Source: JACDAN01 sp963827705 (GTDB taxonomy: Bacteria > Actinomycetota > Thermoleophilia > Gaiellales > Gaiellaceae). From it: 64,000 nucleotides of DNA. Shown here piece by piece: positions 8,741 through 17,446 of the stretch (within the stretch, counting starts at the first letter, position 1; each line of letters begins with the position of its first letter). A model generated the notes under the pieces. It was given only the letters and a program-made list of their open reading frames with translations, was not told where the DNA came from and made no database searches. The position numbers and the translations under genes are program-made. The stretch spans positions 68,359-132,358 of the forward strand of contig CAWHBN010000021.1 of NCBI GenBank assembly GCA_963827705.1, in the 5' to 3' direction.

Positions 8741-9871
8741 GTGCGCGTCGGACTTGACAATCGCCTCGTCGAATACGGCGCGGGAGGCACTGCGACCTAC
8801 GCCCAGCAGCTGGTGCGCGAATACGCATCGATTGGCGCGGACCACCAGTTCTACGTCCTGTACAACCGCGACGCCGCCGGTGCTGATCTTCTCGGGCCGA
8901 ACTTTCATCCGGCGCGCATCAGGACGACTCCCAAGCACCGAGTCGAGCAGTGGACGTTCCCTCTCGAGCTTGCGCGGTTGCGCCTCGACGTGTTGCACAG
9001 CCCCGACTTCATACCACCCCTCCGGCTCCGAACCTTCGCGTCCGTAATCACGATTCACGACCTCGCCTTCATGCACTTCCCCGAGATTCACGACGAGCTG
9101 GGCAAGCGTTACTACGGACAATTGGATCGTGCCGTGCGCGTCGCTGAGCGGATCATCGCCGTATCGGAGTCGACTGCGGCGGACGTACGAACGCTGCTGC
9201 GTCCCGACCCAGGACGCTTACATGTCGTGTACGAGGCGGTCGACCCTTTTTTCGTGGGTATCGACGCCGAGCGCGACGCAGAGGAGCTGGCGGCCTCACG
9301 CGCTGAGCTCGGGCTCGAAGAACGCTTCATCCTGTTCGTCGGGACGATTGAGCCGAGGAAGAACATTCCCATGCTCATCCGCGCCTACGCCGGGCTCCGC
9401 GAGCGGCTTCGCGAGAGCGCACCGCCGCTCGTACTCGCGGGACCGCGCGGGTGGCTCGCGGACGAGGTCTATCGGCTCGTCACGGCGCACGACCTCGCTG
9501 GCGTCGTCGGGTTCACCGGACGCGTGTCGAAGCGACGGCTCCGCGCCCTCTACGGGGCGGCAACGATCGTCGTTCTCCCGTCTCTGTACGAGGGCTTCGG
9601 CCTGACGGCATTGGAGGCGATGGCGTGCGGCGCCCCGGTCCTCGCGAGCGGGAATGGCGCAGTCGGTGAGGTCGCCGGTGATGCCGCCGTCTATGCCGAC
9701 GCGAGGGACCCAGCGGCATGGACGGACGCGATGGAAGAGCTCCTGGCCAACGAGGTTCGCCGGAGGGCCGTAATCGAAGCCGGCAGTCGTCGCGTCGGAA
9801 TGTTCAGCTGGGAGCGCGCCGCGCGCGAGACACTCCACATCTACCGCCTGGCCGCCGAAGATGCCGCCTGA
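8741..9871 (+). CDS. glycosyltransferase family 4 (mannosyltransferase-like)
   Basis: 376 residues from GTG 8741. GT-B fold with VHSP-type acceptor region (LHSPDFIPP), the very common SVITIHDLAFMHFPE loop, IIAVSESTAADV, the donor-domain start FVGTIEPRKNI and the EX7E segment EGFGLTALEAMACG followed by APVLASGNGAVGEV. These are typical of GT4 enzymes that add mannose or a related sugar in polysaccharide clusters. Its stop overlaps the start of the flippase by 11 bp, opening a four-gene plus-strand operon (8741-13446). Confidence 0.92.
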   Translation: MRVGLDNRLVEYGAGGTATYAQQLVREYASIGADHQFYVLYNRDAAGADLLGPNFHPARIRTTPKHRVEQWTFPLELARLRLDVLHSPDFIPPLRLRTFASVITIHDLAFMHFPEIHDELGKRYYGQLDRAVRVAERIIAVSESTAADVRTLLRPDPGRLHVVYEAVDPFFVGIDAERDAEELAASRAELGLEERFILFVGTIEPRKNIPMLIRAYAGLRERLRESAPPLVLAGPRGWLADEVYRLVTAHDLAGVVGFTGRVSKRRLRALYGAATIVVLPSLYEGFGLTALEAMACGAPVLASGNGAVGEVAGDAAVYADARDPAAWTDAMEELLANEVRRRAVIEAGSRRVGMFSWERAARETLHIYRLAAEDAA

Positions 9872-11309
9872 GCCCGTGGGCGCGCGCCTTGCGCGAAACG
9901 TAGCCGTGCTCTGGGGCACACGCGGCTTCGCCCTTGCTCTACAGCTCGTCTCGTTCGCATTCCTGGCGTCGTACCTCGGACCAGACCGTTTCGGCGTCTA
10001 CGCGTTCGCGCTGGCGATGGCCGAGCTTCTCAGGATCCTTTCCAACTTCGGATTCGAGACTGTTGTGACACGGGATGTGGCGCAGCAACCCGGCCGCGAA
10101 CGCGAGCTCGTCCCGGCGTTGTTTCACCTGCGGATTCTGGCCGGGGTGGCCGCGTACGGCTTGCTGCTACTCATCGTCTTCACCGCCGGCTACAGCGGCA
10201 AGCAACGCGAGGCCGCGCTCGCCGCCGGCACGCTGCTGGTCTTGTTCTCGATCGAGAGCTTGATCGTGCCCTTGCAGGTTCGCCTCGCGATGGGCTGGGT
10301 CGCGGCCGCCGACATGGTTCGCGCCGTTTCGTTCCTCGTAGGTGTCGTCGCGCTCACGCGTATGGATGCCGGACCAGTCGGGTTCGTCTGGCTATACGTC
10401 GTGGTCGGGGTCATCGCCGCATGCGTCTCGGCCGCCGCGGCGCTGCGACGTGCCGAGTTCGACTGGCGTCCGAGACCTCGACTCTGGATGCCGGTCGTCC
10501 GGACAGCCTGGCCGATCGGGCTCGCCGGCCTCTTCATCGCTCTCTACTACCGGATTGACATGGCGTTCCTCGCGCGACTCAAACCGCCCGAGGACCTCGG
10601 GCAGTACGGGGCCGCGTACAGATTCCTAGAGACCTTCGCAGTGCTGCCCGCGCTCGCGATGGCGGTGATCGCGCCCGTGCTGGCGCAAAGCTTTACCGAG
10701 TCACGCCAGATCCTGCAGCGCCGGTTCGAACGTGCCGTACATCTCATCATGGTGCTCGTCGTTCCCGTTGCAGTCGTCGGCGGCATGACTGCGTGGCGGG
10801 TCGTGCCTCGGTTGCCCGGGTTCAGCGAGTACCACGGAGCCGGCGTTGCGCTGTCGATTCTTTCCCCCGCTGCGGCGGCGCTCTTTCTCGCGACGATCGC
10901 GCAAGCCGTGCTCGTCGCGGCGCACCTCGAGGGACGTCTGCTGCGCTTGGCTGCGTTCGGCGTCGCCGTCAACGTCGCACTCAACGTCGCGCTGATACCG
11001 CCGTACTCGTACGTCGGGGCGGCGGTAGCGACCGCTGCTACGGAGGCGGCAGTGCTTCTGCTCTCGGCTCGCGAGGTGCGCTCGAAGCTCGAGATGCCGT
11101 GGCCGCTGGAGCGGTTCCGGCAATCGCTTGCCGCCGGTGCAGCCTGCGCGGCGGCGCTCGTCCCTGCGTATCTGGTCAACCCCTTTCTGCAGCTTGGGAT
11201 CGGCCTCGCCGTCTATGCGATTTCCGTGGTCGTGCTGGGCACGCTCAACCGCGATGACCTGGCCGGTTTGCATCCATTCGCTCGCCGCGTACAGTCGCCG
11301 GCGCAATGA
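9861..11309 (+). CDS. polysaccharide flippase, Wzx/MATE-like (oligosaccharide translocase)
   Basis: Moves the lipid-linked repeat unit across the cytoplasmic membrane. 482 residues, almost entirely hydrophobic, with about 12-14 predicted membrane helices. The N-terminus GTRGFALALQLVSFAFLASYLGPDRFG is split here as RGFALALQLVSF and LGPDRFGVYAF, the signature of the polysaccharide_synt family; the C-terminal half shows the PolySacc_synt_C pattern ALIPPYSYVGAAVAT. It lies between overlapping glycosyltransferases, as expected for a Wzx/Wzy locus. It overlaps its upstream neighbour by 11 bp and its downstream neighbour by 4 bp. Confidence 0.92.
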   Translation: MPPEPVGARLARNVAVLWGTRGFALALQLVSFAFLASYLGPDRFGVYAFALAMAELLRILSNFGFETVVTRDVAQQPGRERELVPALFHLRILAGVAAYGLLLLIVFTAGYSGKQREAALAAGTLLVLFSIESLIVPLQVRLAMGWVAAADMVRAVSFLVGVVALTRMDAGPVGFVWLYVVVGVIAACVSAAAALRRAEFDWRPRPRLWMPVVRTAWPIGLAGLFIALYYRIDMAFLARLKPPEDLGQYGAAYRFLETFAVLPALAMAVIAPVLAQSFTESRQILQRRFERAVHLIMVLVVPVAVVGGMTAWRVVPRLPGFSEYHGAGVALSILSPAAAALFLATIAQAVLVAAHLEGRLLRLAAFGVAVNVALNVALIPPYSYVGAAVATAATEAAVLLLSAREVRSKLEMPWPLERFRQSLAAGAACAAALVPAYLVNPFLQLGIGLAVYAISVVVLGTLNRDDLAGLHPFARRVQSPAQ

Positions 11310-12442
11310 AGATCCTGATCGTCGCAACCGAGACGCTGCTGCCGGCCAATTCGGGAGTTCGCCAGCGCATGCTCCACCTCGCCCGTCAGCTTGCAGCAGA
11401 GGGACAAGTTGAGGTGGTGGCTCTCGGCGAGCCGGAGACGGACGCAAGAGAGCCCTTCGCGCTTCGCCACGTCGGAGCGCATCGTCCGCCGCTTCGGGCA
11501 CTCTCCCGCGGCGTACGCCGCACGTACATGGAGGCGAAGCTGGGGGCCAACAGCCTCGCGCTTTCCGCTCGGCCGAATGAGTGGAGCAGCGTGCAGGCGG
11601 AATTCCCGTACACGGTCTTTGCCGCCAAGCGCGTCGACGCTCCGCTCGTCATGGATGCGCATAACGTGGAATCGGACGTACTCCGTTCCGTTGCCGAGGA
11701 TGAGGATCGGCTCGTCCATCGGCGCCGCTGGCGTTGGGAGGCGGCCAAGACCGAGCGCCTCGAGAGAAAGGCGGTCTCCATCGCCGACGCGGTCTGCGCG
11801 TCGAGCGATGACGATGCCGCGACACTCGAGGCCTACGGTGCCCGCCGACTGGTTATCGTCCCGAACGGGGTAGATACACGAGCCGTCGAGCACCGTCTCC
11901 CGCCTCGTGGCCGGAAACTCCTCTACGTCGGCCACTTCGGCTACCGCCCAAATCTGCGCGCCGCCGAAGAGCTCGTGACGCGCATCTTTCCCTCGGTACG
12001 CGCCCGCATACCGGACACCACCGTCCAGCTGGTCGGCCGCAAGGCCTCTGAATCACTACGGCACCTCACGGGGCCGTCCATCCACATCGCGAGCGACGTT
12101 GAGGATGTCGTGTCGTTCCTGCATAAGGGGGACGTCTTCGTGGTGCCTCTCCGTAGCGGCGGGGGCACGCGTCTGAAGGTGCTCGAAGCCATGGCGGCCG
12201 GCATTCCGGTCGTTTCGACTCGCTTCGGCGTCGCGGGCTTGGCGGTGCGTGACGGCGAACACGCACTTCTCGCCGACACCCCGGCGGAACTCGCGGCAGC
12301 GGCGTCGAGGCTGATCGAGGACCACGCGCTGGCCGAGAGCCTTTCACGGGCAGCCCGCGAGCTCGTCGAGCAGCGCTACGACTGGCGCCAAGTCGCACGC
12401 CCACTCGTGGATCTCCACGCGAGTCTGGCGCTCGATCAGTGA
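11306..12442 (+). CDS. glycosyltransferase family 4
   Basis: 378 residues from ATG 11306, overlapping the flippase stop (ATGA). GT-B enzyme: MKILIVATETLLPANSG begins the acceptor domain; VMDAHNVESDVLR is the conserved nucleotide-sugar glycosyltransferase segment also found in the gene at 7527; KLLYVGHFGYRPN opens the donor domain; and RSGGGTRLKVLEAMAAG is the EX7E-type motif. Its similarity in layout to 7527-8690 suggests the two are paralogues. Substrate unknown. Confidence 0.9.
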   Translation: MKILIVATETLLPANSGVRQRMLHLARQLAAEGQVEVVALGEPETDAREPFALRHVGAHRPPLRALSRGVRRTYMEAKLGANSLALSARPNEWSSVQAEFPYTVFAAKRVDAPLVMDAHNVESDVLRSVAEDEDRLVHRRRWRWEAAKTERLERKAVSIADAVCASSDDDAATLEAYGARRLVIVPNGVDTRAVEHRLPPRGRKLLYVGHFGYRPNLRAAEELVTRIFPSVRARIPDTTVQLVGRKASESLRHLTGPSIHIASDVEDVVSFLHKGDVFVVPLRSGGGTRLKVLEAMAAGIPVVSTRFGVAGLAVRDGEHALLADTPAELAAAASRLIEDHALAESLSRAARELVEQRYDWRQVARPLVDLHASLALDQ

Positions 12443-13446
12443 ACGATGCCACTGTCGTGATCCCCACACACGGCGAGGCGAGCTCGGTGCACCGCCTAGT
12501 CGTTGCTTTAGCAGAGCAGGCCGGGAGTGCGCCCCTACGCGTCGTCGTCGCAGACGACTCCAGCGAGCCTCCGCTCGAGCTTGACGTAGGCAGGGTAGAC
12601 GGCCTCGAGCTCCGCGTAGTGCGTGCCAATACGAACCGAGGTCCGGGCGCCACTCGAAATCTCGGCTTGGCGCAGGTTGACACAAGCTGGGTTGCATTCC
12701 TCGATGCGGACATGCTGCCGGGCCCCGCCTGGGTCGAGCGCCTCCGCGCGATCGCCCGCGATGACAACTTCGACGGCGTGGAGGGCCGTGTGGACCTGCC
12801 ACCCAAAACGAAGCCCACGCCCTTCACGCACACGACGGAGTTCCGCCTAGCTGGAACGCACCATGGCGCCGGCAACGTCGCGTTTCGCACCGAGGTCTTG
12901 CGCGATGCGGGTGGATTCGACGAACGGTTCTTCGACGCGCGTCGGAAGCTCCACTTCCGGGAAGACACGGAGCTCCACTTTCGCCTTGCGGAAACGGGGC
13001 GAACCGTGGCCTACGACCCCGATTTGGTGGCGCAGCACGTGGTTCACGAGGCGTCGTTTCTCACGCCAATTCGGCTAGCACGGCGCTACTTCTTCGATGC
13101 GCTCCTCGCACGCGAGCATCCAGAGCGCTATCGAGCCCTGGTTCGCTCGCGTGCTCTCGGACCGATCTCGCTCAGACTCATGCGCCACCTCGCTGCGGTG
13201 GGCTTCCTCATCGGTCTCGGTCTTACCGCGTCCGGCTTCGCAGTCTCGTCGACGGCGCTGGTCGTTATCGGAGTACTGGTTTCCGGCCTGGGATGGGCCG
13301 CGACAGCCGTGGCTTTGGCTTGGAAACGGACGGTGAAGATCGCAGACCTTCACCGTCTCGCCGGCGTCGCGATCCTCGTACCCTGGGTCTACGCGTTCCA
13401 CTTCTACCGAGGCGTCGCACGCTTTCGTCACCACCCTCGGTTTTGA
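12439..13446 (+). CDS. glycosyltransferase family 2 with C-terminal membrane helices
   Basis: 335 residues, start GTG 12439 overlapping the previous stop. GT-A fold: TVVIPTHGEASSV, then RGPGATRNLGL and the metal-binding DXD in FLDADMLPGP; a His/Glu-rich acceptor segment with REDTELHFRL is the equivalent of the ED motif. Two or three hydrophobic helices at about 245-290 would hold it at the membrane, with a basic tail. Last gene of the plus-strand operon that starts at 8741. Confidence 0.92.
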   Translation: MNDATVVIPTHGEASSVHRLVVALAEQAGSAPLRVVVADDSSEPPLELDVGRVDGLELRVVRANTNRGPGATRNLGLAQVDTSWVAFLDADMLPGPAWVERLRAIARDDNFDGVEGRVDLPPKTKPTPFTHTTEFRLAGTHHGAGNVAFRTEVLRDAGGFDERFFDARRKLHFREDTELHFRLAETGRTVAYDPDLVAQHVVHEASFLTPIRLARRYFFDALLAREHPERYRALVRSRALGPISLRLMRHLAAVGFLIGLGLTASGFAVSSTALVVIGVLVSGLGWAATAVALAWKRTVKIADLHRLAGVAILVPWVYAFHFYRGVARFRHHPRF

Positions 13447-13454
13447 CGTCGCGG

Positions 13455-14168
13455 CTACCGTCCTGCATGGGCGACGAAGTTCCAAACGCGTCCGCGCTCG
13501 AACGTCTCGGTGAATGCGTCGACGCTGAGCGGGCCGTCGCCGTCGATGTCGAACACGCGGAGCCCGGCTTGACCGCAGAGAAGCTCGTGGACATCCGCAG
13601 GGCGCGTACCGTACGCGGGCGCGGCGCCCTTGCCGTGCTCGAAGATCACCACCGGCTTATGGCGGGAGATCGTCTGCATCGCGCCCCGCAGGACTTCGAG
13701 TTCCGCGCCCTCCACATCGATCTTGATCAGCGCCGGAACATAGTCCTCCGGTAACGACGAATCGAGATCCTCGACGGGGACATCGATCTGCCGGCGCGTG
13801 ACGTGATGCGAATACGCTCGTTCCCGGAATCCGCTCAGCGCCGGTTCACCGCTCACGTCGACGAACGCCTTGTTGCCGCGATGATCCGAGAGGGCCGCCC
13901 TCCGCACGTCAACCCGCGGGAACTCGTCGACGAGCCGAGCGTGGAGACGCGGGATCGGTTCGTACGCGATGTGGCGGCCCAGCGGCGCATACCGCACGAT
14001 TCGACGCAATACCGTTCCCCTGAACGCGCCAACGTCGATGCAATTCGAGTCCTCTGCGAGCGTAAAGGCAAAGAGCAACTCGAAATGGCGCTCGTCGCGG
14101 CGGTCTCGCATCGTGGTCGGGAGGTCGACCGTGAGCGCTCTTGCGTAAGCGAGGGCCTTTCGCAGCAT
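13455..14168 (-). CDS. FkbM-family methyltransferase
   Basis: 237 residues. SAM-dependent O-methyltransferase domain: SNCIDVGAFRGTVLR is motif I; VEDLDSSLPE and ALIKIDVEGAELEVLRGA form the characteristic FkbM block; VVIFEHG follows. Such enzymes O-methylate sugars or polyketides, and in a polysaccharide locus the likely substrate is a sugar hydroxyl. It converges with the GT2 gene (8-nt gap) and diverges from the next methyltransferase. Confidence 0.9.
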   Translation of the reverse strand: MLRKALAYARALTVDLPTTMRDRRDERHFELLFAFTLAEDSNCIDVGAFRGTVLRRIVRYAPLGRHIAYEPIPRLHARLVDEFPRVDVRRAALSDHRGNKAFVDVSGEPALSGFRERAYSHHVTRRQIDVPVEDLDSSLPEDYVPALIKIDVEGAELEVLRGAMQTISRHKPVVIFEHGKGAAPAYGTRPADVHELLCGQAGLRVFDIDGDGPLSVDAFTETFERGRVWNFVAHAGR

Positions 14169-14199
14169 GGATTCGACTCTACTGAGGGCTTCCTAAGAT

Positions 14200-14910
14200 G
14201 TGCCAGTCTTGAGCGAGCGCGCACATCTGCTTGCCTACCTCGACCACCTCGACGCGATACGAGGCGGAGACCGGCGCGGAGACGCGACGGTGCCGCTCCC
14301 TCGCAAGATCGGCAAGCGACTCATTCCGGCCGATTCCCGATTGGGCGCCCGACTTGCCGCGACGAGACTGGCGAGGCCGCGCGAGCGCCGCCGGGCGCGT
14401 GAGTTCGCGCGCAGGCCCCCACTCAGACTTCATCTGGGCAGCGGCGTCGAGTACAAGCACGGTTGGGTGAACGTGGACCTCCTGGGGGACCGGGTCGATC
14501 TCGCGTGGGACCTGACCACGCCCTTGCCCTTTCTGGACCGCGCTGCAGAGGCGGTCTTTCACGAGCATCTCCTCACGCTGATCGACCTCCGAAAGGGTCT
14601 CGCGCTGCTCGACGATGCCTTTCGCATGCTCGCCCCGGGCGGAGTCCTCCGGATCGGCGTTCCCGACCCTTGGCCGGAGCGATCGTCCGTCGCCGAGGGG
14701 GACGTCCTTCCCCGGCTTCTGGGGGTTCAGGAGATCTTCTACTACCCAGGAAACCGCGCGATGTACGACGCTGAGACGCTGGAACTGGCGCTGCGTGCTG
14801 CGGGCTTCCGGGAGATAGAGCAGCTCGGCTTCGGCGAGAGCCGAATCGTTACCTGCCCGGATAGCGCGCGGCGGCGGAAAGGCACGCTCTACGTAGAGGC
14901 CGTGCGCTGA
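14200..14910 (+). CDS. class I SAM-dependent methyltransferase
   Basis: 236 residues from GTG 14200. A basic N-terminal stretch of about 75 residues precedes a methyltransferase fold: LRLHLGSGVEYKHGWVNVDL (motif I with the following acidic strand), then a HEHLLTLIDL segment and AFRMLAPGGVLRIGVPD. This LGSG...GWVNVD pattern belongs to predicted methyltransferases common in glycan clusters. The 3' end overlaps the convergent polymerase/ligase gene by 22 bp. Substrate unknown. Confidence 0.82.
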   Translation: MPVLSERAHLLAYLDHLDAIRGGDRRGDATVPLPRKIGKRLIPADSRLGARLAATRLARPRERRRAREFARRPPLRLHLGSGVEYKHGWVNVDLLGDRVDLAWDLTTPLPFLDRAAEAVFHEHLLTLIDLRKGLALLDDAFRMLAPGGVLRIGVPDPWPERSSVAEGDVLPRLLGVQEIFYYPGNRAMYDAETLELALRAAGFREIEQLGFGESRIVTCPDSARRRKGTLYVEAVR

Positions 14911-16301
14911 AGCCCTCGCTCCGCAGTGGCGATCATGCCGAGAATCGCGGCGAGCACGATCGTGAAGCGCAGCGAGACACCGGTGAACGAGCCGGTCGTC
15001 TCGACGACGGCCAGTCCGCAAAACGCCGCGACGAGGCCCAGCCCGGCACTTGCTATGAGCGGGTCCCGATGAAGCAGAGAGATGCGGTACGAAGAGCGAA
15101 TCGCGACGGCCATCAACAGCAGGTACGAGATCAGACCTGCCAGACCGAGCTTTAGCCAATACCAAAGAACGATGACATGCGTGTAGAGCGTGTCGTCCTC
15201 GTGCCGTTCCGGAAGTGGGTCGCGAACCTCCCACGGCACCCCTAGTCCAAGGCCCGTGATCGGGTGCTCGCGCAACGAAGCGATGACGTTGCGCTGTTCG
15301 ACGAGGCGATAGCGATCCTCCGTCGTCGAGCGAATCTGAGCAGGTCGTAACGACCTCGCGCGGCTCACGACACCACCGTTCGTTTCGTTCACGGTTGCCC
15401 CTCCGTGGCTTACGGCGAGAGCCAGGGCGGCCACGACGCTCGCCACGGCGAGAAACAACAGCTTGGGCGCGGAGCCACGGGACAGCAGCAGCACGAGCAG
15501 AAGCCCGAGCACAGCAGCAATCCAGAAGCTCCTTCGGAAAGACAGCGCGAGCGCGGCTATCACGGGCAATGAGCCCCAGAGGGCCCACCGCGGAAGCGGA
15601 GCGCGGGCGAGTACCGCCGCCGCGACGGTCATGAGAAAGACGAGCATCAGGAGGTTTGTGGCCGGCTCGTAATACGTCAGCGTCGTCCCGCCGAATGGTC
15701 GCCCTTCACCTGCAACCCATGCGGCGGTTCCCTCCACCCCTTTGAAGACAGCGAACAGCCCGGAGGCGATCAACACGCGGCGCACGCCCTCCTGGGAGCG
15801 AACGACGTTGACGACGAGAAAGGGCGTAACTACGAGGTAAGCCAACACGCGAACGGAATCCACAATGTCATTGACCGAGCCTCCGTCGAGGTAGCCAGTA
15901 ACCGAGCCGATGGCCACGGACGTCGCGAGCAGAACGAGTGGAAGAGTGAGAGTCCCCGCCGTGCGAACCTCCAGGCCGCGCGTCCTGAGATCGACGACGA
16001 CGGAGACCACCAGCAAGAGCAGGAGTAAGTCCGTCGGAAGCAACGGACCGGCGAGCCCGTCGTAGAACCGCGCGCCGTCGGCGAGAAAGCCTTGGCGGTC
16101 CCCTTCCACCAGGATGATGGAGCTGAGAACAAGTGCGAGCACGACGCCGGGTCTCCGCACCAGCAGCAACCCAGCCGCGAGAAGCAGCGCCGCCAGAGCA
16201 AGCACAGGTCGCCCAGAGGCAATCACCACGCCGCACGCGAGCGACGCCGCCAGAGCTCCGGTCAGACCACTGATATTTCGCGCGATGGCCTGCTCGCTCA
16301 T
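14889..16301 (-). CDS. O-antigen ligase/polymerase family membrane protein (Wzy/WaaL-like)
   Basis: 470 residues with about 11-12 hydrophobic helices and one large outward loop near residues 295-375, typical of the Wzy_C/O-antigen ligase family, which polymerises or ligates undecaprenyl-linked glycans outside the membrane. The loop contains DRYRLVEQRNVIASLREHPITGLGLG, here given in parts as RYRLVEQRNVI and REHPITGLGLG, the hallmark H-x-GxGxG segment. The ATG overlaps the upstream glycosyltransferase stop by 4 bp. Confidence 0.88.
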   Translation of the reverse strand: MSEQAIARNISGLTGALAASLACGVVIASGRPVLALAALLLAAGLLLVRRPGVVLALVLSSIILVEGDRQGFLADGARFYDGLAGPLLPTDLLLLLLVVSVVVDLRTRGLEVRTAGTLTLPLVLLATSVAIGSVTGYLDGGSVNDIVDSVRVLAYLVVTPFLVVNVVRSQEGVRRVLIASGLFAVFKGVEGTAAWVAGEGRPFGGTTLTYYEPATNLLMLVFLMTVAAAVLARAPLPRWALWGSLPVIAALALSFRRSFWIAAVLGLLLVLLLSRGSAPKLLFLAVASVVAALALAVSHGGATVNETNGGVVSRARSLRPAQIRSTTEDRYRLVEQRNVIASLREHPITGLGLGVPWEVRDPLPERHEDDTLYTHVIVLWYWLKLGLAGLISYLLLMAVAIRSSYRISLLHRDPLIASAGLGLVAAFCGLAVVETTGSFTGVSLRFTIVLAAILGMIATAERGLQRTAST

Positions 16302-17446
16302 GCAGCTCTCGCAGGCGAGGCAAGCTCACGCACCACGGCTCGCAGCTCCTCGCGAAAGCGCTGTGGCGAGAAGCGCTCGGCAAGGGTTCGGATCTCTTCG
16401 GAGTTCAACTGCGTTCCCTCAGCGCGCTCGATCGCCGACCGAAACGCCGGCGCGGTCTGTTCTTTGACCAGCCATCCGGTGACGTCGTCCTCGACGATGT
16501 CGAGGGACCCGCCCGCCGCGTACGCAACGACTGGCGTGCCGCAAGCCTGCGCCTCTGCCGTCGAGATGCCGAAATCCTCGTCCGCCGGCACGACGAGCGC
16601 ACGCGTCGACCGGTAGAGACGACGAAGCTCGATTGCGTCCACCTCTCCCATGAACGTCACGTTCGGCGTGGCCGCTGCTCGCAGTTGCGCCTCGAGATCG
16701 CCCCGGCCGACAACTACAAGGCGCTCCGGAATGCCGGCAAACGCCTCCACCGCAACGTCGGGGCGCTTGTATGGGACGAGCCGTCCGACGTAGAGAAAGT
16801 GATCGCCTCGCGGGCCCTGCGGCGTGAAGAAGTCAGTGTCCACTGGAGGGTGAATGACATCCGCATCGCGGTCGTAGTAACGCTGGATGCGCTCGCGGAC
16901 GGCATGCGAATTTGCGACGAAACGCGTGACGCCTCGCGCCTTGCGGCGATCCCAGCGTCTGAAGAGGGCGACTCCGACGCGGGCCGGTTGGCGAAGCGGT
17001 CTCGGAAAGCGAGCCGCTTCCGCGGTGAAATCCCACGCGTAGCGCATGGGTGTGTGGCAATAACAAAGATGAGGAACCTCCGGATCCACGCGCACGGCCT
17101 TTGCACAGGCATGGCTACTCGAGATAACGACGTCGACGTCGCTGACCGACCGACGGAGTCGCCACGCTGCAGGCATCGCGGGCACGAGCCATTCGTGTCG
17201 TCTTCGCGCCGCGCGCGGGAGATACTGTAGGAGAGACGGTTCTGCGCCGCGAAGCAGCTCTGGAACTTCCTCTCGCGAGATGATCGTCGTCAGAAGACGC
17301 GCTCCCGGGAACGCCTTCAGCATCTCCAGAACACAGCGTTCCGAGCCGGCGAAGCGGACGAGCCATTCGTGCGCGATCGCGACGCGGGGCGCGTCGTGGC
17401 CGAGCGCGACGTCACGCGGCTCCCTCGTGTCAGACGACGCTTGCAC
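16298..17446 (-). CDS. glycosyltransferase family 4
   Basis: 382 residues from the proposed GTG 17446, which overlaps the end of the Wzz/BY-kinase gene by 17 bp; an open frame continues to 17605, but that part only mirrors the neighbour's coding sequence. GT-B features: RVAIAHEWLVRFAGSERC, LCYCHTPMRYAWDF, VANSHAVRERI, VIHPPVDTDFF, HFLYVGRLVPYKRPDV, and DEDFGISTAEAQACGTPVVA as the EX7E segment. These match the mannosyltransferase subgroup (WbaZ/MtfB-like). Order on the minus strand: BY-kinase, this gene, polymerase/ligase. Confidence 0.9.
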   Translation of the reverse strand: MQASSDTREPRDVALGHDAPRVAIAHEWLVRFAGSERCVLEMLKAFPGARLLTTIISREEVPELLRGAEPSLLQYLPRAARRRHEWLVPAMPAAWRLRRSVSDVDVVISSSHACAKAVRVDPEVPHLCYCHTPMRYAWDFTAEAARFPRPLRQPARVGVALFRRWDRRKARGVTRFVANSHAVRERIQRYYDRDADVIHPPVDTDFFTPQGPRGDHFLYVGRLVPYKRPDVAVEAFAGIPERLVVVGRGDLEAQLRAAATPNVTFMGEVDAIELRRLYRSTRALVVPADEDFGISTAEAQACGTPVVAYAAGGSLDIVEDDVTGWLVKEQTAPAFRSAIERAEGTQLNSEEIRTLAERFSPQRFREELRAVVRELASPARAA